From NCBI GenBank assembly GCA_034769895.1, contig CM068368.1, forward strand, positions 337,427,076 to 337,491,075: DNA of 64,000 bases, in the 5' to 3' direction. This document shows, piece after piece, positions 24,563 to 35,283 of the stretch. The notes below the pieces were generated by a model. The model did not search any database and was not told where the DNA came from. It worked only from the letters and a program-made list of their open reading frames with translations. The stretch's first letter is position 1; each line of letters begins with the position of its first letter. Source of the stretch: Magicicada septendecula. Lineage: Eukaryota > Arthropoda > Insecta > Hemiptera > Cicadidae. The position numbers and the translations under genes are program-made.

Positions 24563-25010
24563 AGGTTTGAGATAACGTTATTTCTTGTTGTGTATCTGTA
24601 TTGTTTAGGGTGTCACGCAAATCACTTGTGTGCAGGTCGTTTATTAAACCTGTACGTACTGGCGTTTTGTTACCCTTCTGTAGTCATACAGTTTTCTTAT
24701 CGGTTGGTGTTCTACGATCACCCCTTCCTCTTTGGACGTTGAAGGGTGTGTCGGCTGTTGCACAATTTTATTTTCATAATTATTTTTATTATTATGCTTA
24801 TCATTTGTGTAGATGTTTTGTACATTGGAATTGTACGGTTTTACGTGTTTTTTCGACGAAAATGGTTGGGCGTACGCTCTTTTATTCGGAGTCGGGTTAC
24901 CTTTTTCATATGGTTGTGGTGAATTTGATTTTGCGTAGAGTACTGCTGCCGCTGCTGCTGCCGGTTGTCTCTCCTTACGTACTCTTTATTAACAATCTGT
25001 GATGATTGAG

Positions 25011-25351
25011 TCACAAGGATAAGAGGTTCCTCAATGGTTTTAACTCCTTGGCGAGTCTAATGTGTCTTTCAAAATGGTAGCTTAGTTTTAATACTAATTC
25101 GTGCTCAGTGAAACTTGGTCTAAGGTGCTTACAACGTTCGACGAGTTGTATAATGTAGTCTTCCATGGATCGTTTGCTGTTGACGTAATACCGCCCATAC
25201 TCCAGCTTGTCTCGTACCTCGCTCTGGGTATGTATATTCCAGTACCGATTTTCGAAGGATGCCTTGAACTGTTCAGACGTTTCTGTTTGGTCCCGAACAA
25301 TCGTATACCATTTGGATGCTGTTTCCTGGAAACGTCGACTTACAAAATCTA
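25011..25351 (-). pseudogene. gag: Gypsy-A unit 3 gag domain, partial
   Basis: C-terminal two-thirds of the gag domain (matching 10528-10868 of unit 1), ending at the border with module X. The sequence on the other side of the border is unrelated to gag. Confidence 0.75.
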
Positions 25352-27067
25352 TCCTTCAATTCCAAAAAGAATTGAACGCGTCATAGCATACTCTTGAACC
25401 CAAAGACCGATGCTAAGAAATAAAATTTTTGACTTTATTTAGGCATATGGGGTCGAGATTATCAAATTCTCAACCAATAGGAAGAGCTGATTTCAAGAGA
25501 CGCCGACAGCAACTTCGAAGGAAAGCATTAATAGTTCTTGAACCATCAGAGTGAACGGAACGTATGTTCGTCGGGAACAGATTTTAAAAAAATGTGCGCG
25601 CCCTCCACTATAAACGAGAGAGGCTAACCTCACTAAAGTTACATAACCCCTTACGAGTGATGTGCGACGAGTGAAGTGTAATAACAATCCATCCATCGCC
25701 AGTGTATAATAAAGGCGATGATGAGTGGGAAACTAAGGGAGTACTTATTATTAACAATTTTTTAATGCAAAACGAATGTTTGCCAAGAAAAGTTTTCTCG
25801 TTGGTACTACTTTAGCCAAGTACAATCGTACATGGTTAAACTAGTTTATAAATGTTAATTAACCAGTATTTGAATAAAAGTTCTCGATCTTATTAATTTA
25901 AGTAAGATCTTATTAATTTTTAGAAGGAAATGACAAATGAATATAACATTATAATGGATATCGATGTAAACAATATCGAATATAGACGCTAACTTGATTA
26001 CTATTAATACGAAATCAGATCATTTATCGAAAAATAACAGAGAACAGTCATTACAGTTAATGAACAAAATACTTACCAATAATAAATATTATGTATAGTT
26101 TTAAGATTTTAAATGCCATCAATTGAATATTTTATTAACTCACTTTGAGTAATAGGCAATCTAACCTATATGGTACGAAAGTTGAATAACCATACTGAGT
26201 CATGTTTTAACTTTATAATCACTTGAATATACTCAGTTAATAAGAATTTATGACTTAATTATAATACATATCATTATTAATACTTATCCAAGTAATATTA
26301 TTTTGACACACAGCATTTGTAATCGTGTCATACACCTCACTACCTAGCTGGTAATTTGACACCAGTGGTACCATAATACGATAATTTCCAATATCGTAAT
26401 TAAACTTGTTTTCTTGAATTTTAAATACTCTCTATTATGTATTATTGTTATATTTCAGCATTTTTGTACCTTGTATCATGTAAACTAAAAGAACACACGA
26501 ATTTTGGTAATTGTAAACCAAACTAACCAAACTAAATTAACAGTTATGCGATATACGATAATCAGTATTACCAGCCCTGAGCCGTAAGATTCTCAATACC
26601 TATTCGATTGTTTTTGATGATTATTAATTGTTTAAAAGGATACTAATTTAAAATTATCTTATTATTAATAAAGTAATAATTTTCTCACCTTGAATCAGTT
26701 TCTTTATTTCAAAGTAGGCGAAAGAAAAAATTATTTACAGAGCAATTATTTTCAAAGTGGCAGTACGACAAAAGAGCGGCCAATATTCGAATTTTTAAAG
26801 CAGTATCGAATATACAGAATCAGATTATTTACTGTACATACACAACTACACCTGTGACATATTATAAACTGTGTTGTGACATTTCAGTGTATTACAGGGC
26901 CTATTTTGGAAGACTGACAACAATCACCATTGGTAAGTGAAACGGTAAATCTACCAGTGCTTCAAGAGAGTTTTAACAGTCCTTTTTTAAACAAACATTT
27001 TGAACTTTATTTTGAACATAATTACACAGAAACTAACATCAGTCTCATCGTTAGAAAGTATTGTTAT
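25352..27067. repeat. Module X, copy 1 (possible partial LTR of element Y)
   Basis: 1.72 kb with no convincing coding frame, repeated with about 99% identity at 33564-35283. It begins with a hairpin, TTCAATTC/GAATTGAA around five bases. It has promoter-like DNA in plus orientation: ACTATAAACGAG near 25609 after a GC-rich stretch, and AATAAAGG near 25709. Near its right end TCTCATCGTTA (27043-27053) resembles the LTR end TCTCGTCGTTACA of element B. The layout (TATA box, AATAAA, long AT-rich tail) fits the right part of an LTR in plus orientation, the same direction as Y. This assignment is inference. Confidence 0.5.
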
Positions 27068-27880
27068 AATATTTACACAGACATATAATACATAACACAT
27101 ATATTCTTACGATGCGTGATTAACACGTACGAAATTGAATATTAATATTGACTTAGCAAGTGTGGTTTTTTTTCCTTATATACCACTAAAGTAAAAAAAA
27201 ATTAAACATTTATAAAAATTCGAATAGAGACCATTCTATTACTTTATTTAACTATACTCCTAATGTCTCAATTAATTAAAATCTACAATTGAAGTAAACT
27301 TTCCTACTTGATTTTACGTTACAGTTACTTGATTTTAATTATATAATAAAAATATAACAAAATAAGGTTTCTCTAATTACCATTTATTTATGAGATTAAT
27401 AAGTTTTATGTTCTTTGTTATAAATTATTATTCTCTGAAGTTTTATTAATTATTCATTATGCAAATAAAAATAATAAAGTTTATGTAAACTCGGATATGG
27501 AATCTAGAGCCTTCTTTTGATAGACCTCAGGGTCATTTATAAGATTGAATAAATGTCTGACTTCACCTGCATATTTCTGCAACCATTTAACTGTGTTGTT
27601 ACCGTCACCTGGACTCTCGAGTTTCGGGATCCCCTTCCGGTATCACCTTCTCTGTCTCTGCGTCGTTTGGAACTACTCTCTCCGTCTAATGGATGCTGAG
27701 TTCTGACATGGACCTCTGGTCGTGATGATGTACGGCTATATGTAGCTGCGTGTGGCTGTCCCTGCGTCCTCTAGTATATTGGTCTGTTTCCTCTCCTCTC
27801 CTCGTCTTTTCCCTCGTGGATGTCTCGAAGTTCTACGTGGACTTCTTGAAGTTCATCGACGACGTTTCGACTCCTCGTAG
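27068..27880 (-). repeat. Gypsy-A LTR fragment joined to module X, copy 1
   Basis: About 0.8 kb of Gypsy-A LTR (matching 43805-44610 of the unit 4 LTR, long form) following directly on module X. It ends at CTCCTCGTAG, where element Y begins. The same X-LTR join is present at 35284. Confidence 0.8.
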
Positions 27881-27888
27881 TACGACAA

Positions 27889-29013
27889 ATGGAAGAGGAA
27901 AAGAGACAGATAAGAGAGGAGTCAGACCAGTTAAGACGCAAGATCGAAGAAGGTTTCACAAGACTCCACAGAATGGAAACCCGACAAGAAAGGATGAACC
28001 GGAATACAGAGTTATTCGATAGCCAATCAGCACGGCGGGAAAAAGAAGAAATGAACTACCGCAACCAGAGATAGGAAGACGAGCGTAAAAGAAAGGAAGC
28101 ATTCGAAGAGGAATTAAGAAACACCAATATAAAACGAAACGAAGAATTGTTCTATAGACAAGCAGCACTGTGGGAGGAAGAAGAAATGTACTGTCGTAAC
28201 CAGAGACGGAAAGATGAGCGTAAACGAAGGGAAGCATTCGAAGAAGAATTGAAAAGTGCTAAGAAATTAAAAGACGAGAAGAGACAGATAAATGAAAATT
28301 TAATGAAAAATAAAGAAAATACTGATGGAAATGAGAAACAAATTAATGAAAATATCAAGAACGACCATAGCAAGAAGGATTCTGCAGAACCACCACAAGA
28401 AGATATGGATAAAGATACACAAGAACAAAATATCAATAATAATAAAAGGGAGGAGGAAATAATAAGTGCCGAACCAATGATTGAACCAATAACGGAGAAT
28501 GACTACAATGAATCATGTGAACCTTTAAATGAACACAGTGAAACCATGGATAAAAACATAGAAAACCCCCACAAGAAAATAAATAATAATGATGATATAA
28601 CGGGAGTGAATAATAAAGACACCCAAGAAATAATAAATGATAATAAACCAATAATAATCATAGAACATGCAAATAAAAACCCAGAACCGTTAGATGAAGA
28701 ACTAAAGGAGACTAGTAACACGGAAACACCTGAAGTGGATAATACAGCAGACGACACCGTAGAAAATCAACTCGAACAGATGGAGGAACTCCAGCAACAG
28801 GAGAATATACCACAACAAAGGAAGGATGAAAATTTCGAGGAACAAATAGACTGGATTTTTAAAAAATACGCTAAGGCAATAAAAGAATTAAGAAAGGAGA
28901 AGGACCAGTTGATGGGACAATCCAGCCAGAAGATAGATGATAATAAAACGGAGACAAAGGAACTACCCGACGATAAAAATACGGAACTAGTGGAGTTCGT
29001 AGCCCAGAGATAA
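27889..29013 (+). pseudogene. Element Y gag-like coiled-coil region
   Basis: Open pieces at 27889-28074 and 28147-29013. The first part is a highly charged coiled coil (MEEEKRQIREESDQLRRKIE) and contains a repeated block of about 40 codons (AxxEEEMxxRNQRRKDERKRREAFEEEL type) near 28000-28125 and 28150-28255. The second part is Asn/Glu/Lys-rich and low in complexity, and ends with another short coiled coil (WIFKKYAKAIKELRKEKDQL). There is no zinc knuckle and no standard capsid motif. It is placed as gag-like only by its position ahead of the B-related frame and by B having a coiled coil in the same place. Confidence 0.5.
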
Positions 29014-29044
29014 AAACATCGAATATGCAAAGCAGGAAATAGAA

Positions 29045-29710
29045 TTGCAAGAGAAAAAGAACACGTTATTACCAGAAGATGAAAATAACAAAAACCAAGA
29101 GAATATCAAACACGTGGGAATCAAAGATAATGGAGAGAAGAAGACGGAAGAAAGAAGAATGATACATCCCAAGAAGGTGAGAAGTACGTGGGAAATATCA
29201 GAAATGACGAGGAGTGGTCTAGTTAACTTCAATAACCACCCAATTGTTAATCAAAGAACGATGATCAGTAGCAAGAAGTATGAAAAGAACTCCATGAAAA
29301 TGTTTGAAGTAACTCACCATGCGACAGGGAGAAAAAATTTTATCAAGAGGGTAATCAGATTAGATACGCCCAGAAAAGGAATACTCATTAACGGATCAAC
29401 GACACCAACAATCATTGAGATACCAGGAACGAATTTGGGAAGCAAACCAGATGATAAGGCAATAGATCCAAAAGGTAATACCATTCGGAGGGCTACAAAA
29501 AGAAAATGGCAACGACAATCCACTGGAAAGGAATTAGCAGAGACAGCCTTAGTTCCAAACACAACTACAGGATCCAAATTACATGAAGAGTTAGTAGCAG
29601 CCAAATGGAAGAACCGTATGATAAATAGATACTTCACCAGTACAGAAACCGATCTGGACACAGAGATAATCCGAGGGAACAGAGCAACAGGGATACTCGA
29701 CTATGGTTAA
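29045..29710 (+). pseudogene. Element Y gag-like frame related to element B
   Basis: 221 residues, basic, no recognised domain. It shares with the B frame at 50979-51623 the start LLPEDENNKNQENIKHVGIK (B: MLPGNKDNKNKKKIKHIEIN), the middle MTRSGLVNFNNHPIVNQRTM (B: MKNGLIDVFNLPITDQSKLM) and the tail TEIIRGNRATGILDYG (B: TKVIRTTSAEEMMDHG). The paired conservation suggests a real protein of one retroelement lineage, probably part of gag. The start is uncertain. Confidence 0.55.
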
Positions 29711-31160
29711 ACCAGATAACCATCCGCCATTGAAGAAGAAGGACGGATATTACAGATAACCGGATGAAGCAAACCAGAGAAATGACAAAAAGAATCAAGG
29801 GTAATTACAATCAAACCTCACTGAAGAGATATATTGAAAATTAACTAATGTGAAAAACCAGAATATTATAATGAAAAAATACTAAGTGATGATATTAATT
29901 GTGAAAACGACAACTATAAATGTAAAATGAGTGTTGACAAGCTACTAATATAATAATGTAATAATGCGTAACCCAAAGAAATAATGTATAATATGATGAA
30001 TAATGTGTTCTAAACGAAATACCCGTACTATAGAAGAAGAGAAAAATACGAGACGGACACCCAACATCAATGGCATATATAATATAAAAAATAATAATTT
30101 CCAAGAGCCAGTCAACTAGTAAATTACCATCTTACCCGTACTACTTAAAGAAAAAAGATGATCTACAACGAAATTAACAAGAGAAGTTGGAAGACAAAAG
30201 CAAATGAATATTATTATTATAAAATGGATATGCAATACACAAGGCATGAAGCAAAACCAAACGAGAGCCTATTAAGTAAAATATGACACGGATATGTGGG
30301 CAAAGAAGATACAGAAGATTATAAAGTGGTATTAAATGAACTACCAAAAGAAAGATTAATTGATACCGAAGAATAATGAAAATAACATACTAAAGAAGAG
30401 AATCATGAGAAGGTACCAATGAAGAACTGTAAACGAATTATCCTAGAAAAATATATGAAGATTAAGTTAAGATGAATCAAGAAGAGAAGAATATAATTAT
30501 GTATAAACGGCAAATGCGTGAAGTAATCCCAAGAATGTTTATTATTAGTCGGAAGATTGACTACTTTTATTTTGTAAGATGAATTGACTGAAGAATTATT
30601 TCAGCAATCATTTATATTTGAACAGAAATGATGTACCTCTGAATTTTTTGATGTTAGTATGGCCAGCAGAGATGTATGCCACAGTGAGCCACTCTGAACT
30701 GCCCCAGCTAAATATGTTAGGGAATTAGGGAATTAAATAGTCGAGGGAAGACGATTACAAGGAGAGAAATACAAGATATGATTGATAAAAGAACATGGAA
30801 GGATATAAAAAGAACAGAAGATTCAATATGGACGAGAATACAACAATTGATAAATTCCTCATGAAAATAGTATAAGGATTCAGAATTAATCAATTCTTAT
30901 AGGAAGGCATATGTAACGTAACAAAATTGTAGTTACATATAAATAATACCCAATACGTTGAATAAGAATATACCACGAACATGTCTGAGTCAAAATGAGA
31001 AAAAATATCTAAAGTATTAAAGCCAAGTGTGTATCCACATACAAATAATGTCGAAGCAAGCCAACGCAGGAGAAGGAAGAACTATAATGAAAGCATCATC
31101 AATGTGATAAGAAGAGGAGAGTATATAAAAAACCAAACAAATACGTTAGCAACAAAGACC
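29711..31160 (+). other. AT-rich noncoding part of element Y
   Basis: No long frame on either strand; purine-rich on the plus strand, like the coding strand of element B around its own 3' end. It may be remnant pol or 3' noncoding DNA, but no motif could be recognised. Confidence 0.4.
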
Positions 31161-31670
31161 CAATAGATCATACAAGTGAGGGAACAACAAATAATATAAA
31201 TGTGACCAATAGATCATACAAGTGAGGGAACAACAAATAATATAAATGTGACCAACAGATCATACAAGTGAGGGAACAACAAATAATATAAATGTGACAA
31301 ATAGATCATACAAGTGAGGGAACAACAAATGATATAAATGTGACCAACAGATCATACAAGTGAGGGAACAACAAATAATATAAATGTGACAAATAGATCA
31401 TACAAGTGAGGGAACAACAAATGATATAAATGTGACCAATAGATCATACAAGTGAGGGAACAACAAATAATATAAATGTGACCAACAGATCATACAAGTG
31501 AGGGAACAACAAATAATATAAATGTGACAAATAGATCATACAAGTGAGGGAACAACAAATGATATAAATGTGACCAACAGACCATACCAGTGAGGGAACA
31601 ACAAATAATATAAACGTGACAAATAGATCATACAAGCAAGGGAGCAACAAATACCCTGTAAGTGATGAAA
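31161..31670 (+). repeat. 46-bp minisatellite, about 11 copies, within element Y
   Basis: A 46-bp unit beginning CAATAGATCATACAAGTGAG is repeated about 11 times. Units fall into variants set by the first bases (CAATAG, CAACAG or AAATAG) and by ATAATAT or ATGATAT in the middle. The variants alternate in order, giving a higher-order pattern. The last two copies are more divergent. The long minus frames here come only from the repeat having few stops. Confidence 0.95.
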
Positions 31671-33563
31671 CATATATATATGAAGAAGAAGAAACCTGAT
31701 CACCAGAAGAGGAGATGTGCATATTATGAAGAAGAAGAGAAATGTATAATAAATCATGAAGAATATTTAACAAGGACAAGACAATAACATTCCCAGTGTA
31801 AGGAATGCACTACGACCAGGAAGATAAAAAGGCATGTGTAAAGAATGCCAGACTAGTAAATTATAATACCCTCCAACAAGGAAGAACATAATGAAGAAAA
31901 GATGACCAAGAATCAAGTGTCGACAACTTAATAAGTAGCCACAAACAATGATAGTGAGTATCTTATATGAGTGCATCGATTCATATTAAAATAACACAAC
32001 TCCAAGTAAACACCACAGACAATAAAAGTATAATGTTTATGGAAGAGGAAGATAAAAAGTGTTAACAAGTAGAAATAGTGAATACCAAATAAACAACACA
32101 AACATTTAGTGTATGATTTATGAACCAAGATTATGACAAAATACAAACATAGTAAGACCACAAATATACTGAGATTGAAGGGAGAAATAATTGCTCAATA
32201 ACAACTGAAACTGAATATAAAATCCTTAATAATATATGTGTTTAAGTATAAAAAGAATAGAGAGTAAAAAACCAATATATAACGTAATAATTAATGTATT
32301 GAGAATAAGACAAGCTGCTATAGAGAGACAAGACAACTTACCCAAACCAAAACATAAACACATAACATGTACAACTATAACAAGTAAGAATTAAGTAATA
32401 ATGTGTAAACAAATAGTATAAAATGTGTATAAAATAGTGAGAATATTGTAATATACAATAGTAATAACATATCATAACAAAGTTATAATAATTAAGCAGA
32501 ATGATGAACAGATTAGGATGTGTATTGTTGTCAAATCAGTAAGAGACACATAACCTCAACTGAGCAGGATCTACAACATAAAACCACATGTAATAATTAG
32601 AAAAATGCAATCAAAAATAATTGTTCAAATCAACAACCAAAATAGGATAAATGAGTAACATAATGAACCCAATATGAGTAGAGAAACACATTTATACAAT
32701 CTATATTATTTAAACAAACAATAGCCAGATTAACAAAACACAAGATGACCATCAAAGTTATACAAATTACTCACTTAAACTTGATAAAGGAGAGGAAAAT
32801 AGGTTGACAGTAGCAACTAGAATATTCAATACCTCTATGAGAACCTCTAACAAACACTAAATACATAAATATATATGTAAACAATAATAAACAAATATAC
32901 ATGACCCATGAGACTAGATGTAAAGAGCAATCTTACTGAAATTTATGAATGTTGGACATAACAAAAAAGTGTTGTACACTATAGACAAACAATGTACAAG
33001 GTGTAGGTACACATTAATGGATTAAAACACATCCATTAAGTACAATTAATGATAAATTATGTACATCAAAATAACAGAATGATGACATGGTGTGTTAAAG
33101 CCATGTAATATAAATATATGAAGCACAATAAGTGGAAACAAAGCTGCACTAAAGGTGTAAAAATAGTTAAGATACAACCTAAACACCTAAGAAATATATT
33201 AATATGAAAAAATGTACTAGAAATAAGGAATACAAATGCAAGGACATGTAGGGATTATACGCCTAAAGAGCATTTGACAAAAAGTGTAAATATTTTAGTA
33301 TTTAGAAATAATTATAAAGAGAAATGGACTCTAACCAATTAGAATAAGCATTAGAATTAGAATATATCATAATAAAGTGGAAAGGACTTAAATGTGATTA
33401 AGAACCACGAAAAGTGAATTATCAAGATGTGACGTAGGTTAATTTTGGACGGATTTATAGCTTGTGTGGACTCTAATTAATGAGCCAAGCGTCCGCAAGA
33501 TGATGATACCATTCACGTCTTAATTCGAAAAATATTAAGAAAAATATAAACAATTGAATGTTG
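31671..33563 (+). other. AT-rich noncoding DNA at the 3' side of element Y
   Basis: No frame worth calling. The last 250 bases (CCAATTAGAATAAGC near 33338, GATGATGATACC near 33500) resemble in order the CCAATCAGAATC ... GATGATGACG part of the B LTR read on its own strand. This may therefore be the upstream part of a Y LTR that continues into module X. The link is weak. Confidence 0.35.
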
Positions 33564-35283
33564 TCCTTCAATTCCAAAAAGAATTGAACGCGTCATAGCA
33601 TACTCTTGAACCCAAAGACCGATGCTAAGAAATAAAAATTTTTGACTTTATTAAGGCATATGGGGTCGAGATTATCAAATTCTCAACCAATAGGAAGAGC
33701 TGATTTCAAGAGACGCCGACAGCAACTTCGAAGGAAAGCATTAATAGTTCTTGGACCATCAGAGTGAACGGAACGTATGTTCGTCGGGAACAGATTTTAA
33801 AAAAATGTGCGCGCCCTCCAGTATAAACGAGAGAAGCTAACCTCACTAAAGTTACATAACCCCTTACGAGTGAAGTGCGACGAGTGAAGTGTAATAACAA
33901 TCCATCCATCGCCAGTGTATAATAAAGGCGATGATGAGTGGGAAACTAAGGGAGTACTTATTATTAACAATTTTTTAATGCAAAACTAATGTTTACCAAC
34001 AAAAATTTTCTCGTTGGTACTACTTTAGCCAAGTACAATCGTACATGGTTAAACTAGTTTATAAATGTTAATTAACCAGTTTATTTTAATAAAAGTTCTC
34101 GATCTTATTAATTTAAATAAGATCTTATTAATTTTTAGAAGGAAATGACAAATGAATATAACATTATAATGGATATCGATGTAAACAATATCGAATATAG
34201 ACGCTAACATGATTATTATTAATACGAAATCAGATCATTTATCGAAAAATAACAGAGAACAGTCATTACAGTTAATGAACAAAATACTTACCAATAATAA
34301 ATATTATGTATAGTTTTAAGATTTTAAATGCCATCAATTGAATATTTTATTAACTCACTTTGAGTAATAGGCAATCTAACCTATATGGTACGAAAGTTGA
34401 ATAACCATACTGAGTCATGTTTTAACTTTATAATCACTTGAATATACTCAGTTAATAAGAATTTATGACTTAATTATAATACATATCATTATTAATACTT
34501 ATCCAAGTAATATTATTTTGACACACAGCATTTGTAATCGTGTCGTACACCTCACTACCTAGCTGGTAATTTGACACCAGTGGTACCATAATACGATAAT
34601 TTCCAATATCGTAATTAAACTTGTTTTCTTGAATTTTAAATACTCTCTATTATGTATTATTGTTATATTTCAGCATTTTTGTACCTTGTATCATGTTAAC
34701 TAAAAGAACACACGAATTTTGGTAATTGTAAACCAAACTAACCAAACTAAATTAACAGTTATGCGATATACGATAATCAGTATTACCAGCCCTGAGCCGT
34801 AAGATTCTCAATACCTATTTCGATTGTTTTTGATGATTATTAATTGTTTAAAAGGATACTAATTTAAAATTATCTTATTATTAATAAAGTAATAATTTTC
34901 TCACCTTGAATCAGTTTCTTTATTTCAAAGTAGGCGAAAGAAAAAATTATTTACAGAGCAATTATTTTCAAAGTGGCAGTACGACAAAAGAGCGGCCAAT
35001 ATTCGAATTTTTAAAGCAGTATCGAATATACAGAATCAGATTATTTACTGTACATACACAACTACACCTGTGACATATTATAAACTGTGTTGTGACATTT
35101 CAGTGTATTACAGGGCCTATTTTGGAAGACTGACAACAATCACCATTGGTAAGTGAAACGGTAAATCTACCAGTGCTTCAAGAGAGTTTTAACAGTCCTT
35201 TTTTAAACAAACATTTTGAACTTTATTTTGAACATAATTACACAGAAACTAACATCAGTCTCATCGTTAGAAAGTATTGTTAT
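33564..35283. repeat. Module X, copy 2
   Basis: Second copy of the 1.72 kb module, about 99% identical to 25352-27067, with the same left hairpin and the same join to Gypsy-A LTR on the right. On its left it runs on from element Y without a visible break signal. If X belongs to a Y LTR, this is the natural arrangement and copy 1 is the shortened one. Confidence 0.6.

Larger units (their letters stand above)
5408..25351 (-). mobile_element. Gypsy-A tandem array: three head-to-tail units sharing LTRs
   Basis: The same roughly 7.27 kb block recurs: integrase N-terminal frames end at 7998, 15269 and 22547 (offsets 7271 and 7278). Each junction has one LTR, giving LTR-internal-LTR-internal-LTR-internal. 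Target-site duplications would be expected between independent insertions, but none separates the units. Units 1 and 2 are nearly identical, including noncoding DNA, and share the same broken state; unit 3 keeps a longer open RT-RNase H frame. The first LTR is incomplete on its left and unit 3 is cut inside gag at 25351. Unequal exchange between LTRs, or insertion of a concatemer, would explain the arrangement. Confidence 0.9.
21278..25351 (-). mobile_element. Gypsy-A unit 3, internal region cut off in gag
   Basis: Third array unit. It has a polypurine tract, integrase, RNase H, RT, protease and part of gag. At 25351 the Gypsy-A sequence stops and module X begins. It is less broken in pol than units 1 and 2, with roughly two breaks, all in integrase. 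It therefore represents a somewhat different source copy. Confidence 0.9.
27881..33563 (+). mobile_element. Element Y: plus-strand LTR-type element fragment related to element B
   Basis: Unique sequence lying between the two X-LTR blocks. It holds purine-rich coiled-coil gag-like frames (27889-29710) and then AT-rich noncoding DNA. Its second frame is related to the gag-like frame of element B (50979-51623): both have an 'LP..NKN..IKH' start, an 'M..GL..FN.PI..Q' middle and a short conserved end. No protease, RT or integrase was seen. Its ends are not clean: the left join lies in Gypsy-A LTR and the right join in module X. It is a broken fossil of uncertain age. Confidence 0.6.

Noticed and set aside
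5408-25351. The tandem array is purely an assembly duplication
   Set aside because: Units differ at scattered bases, in (AC)n length and in how open pol is, and LTR forms differ; this is unlikely from one mis-joined copy. It still needs long-read support.
25352-25378. Module X left edge as a Helitron 3' end because of its hairpin
   Set aside because: No CTRR motif follows the hairpin in either orientation, no TC start was found at the other side, and there is no A-T insertion context.
31161-31670. Regular 46-bp repeats resembling a CRISPR array
   Set aside because: The units are contiguous without unique spacers and the context is a eukaryotic retroelement; this is a minisatellite.
31444-31979. 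Minus-strand Cys/Leu/Tyr-rich frames that look like membrane proteins
   Set aside because: They are the reverse translation of the minisatellite and flanking A-rich DNA.
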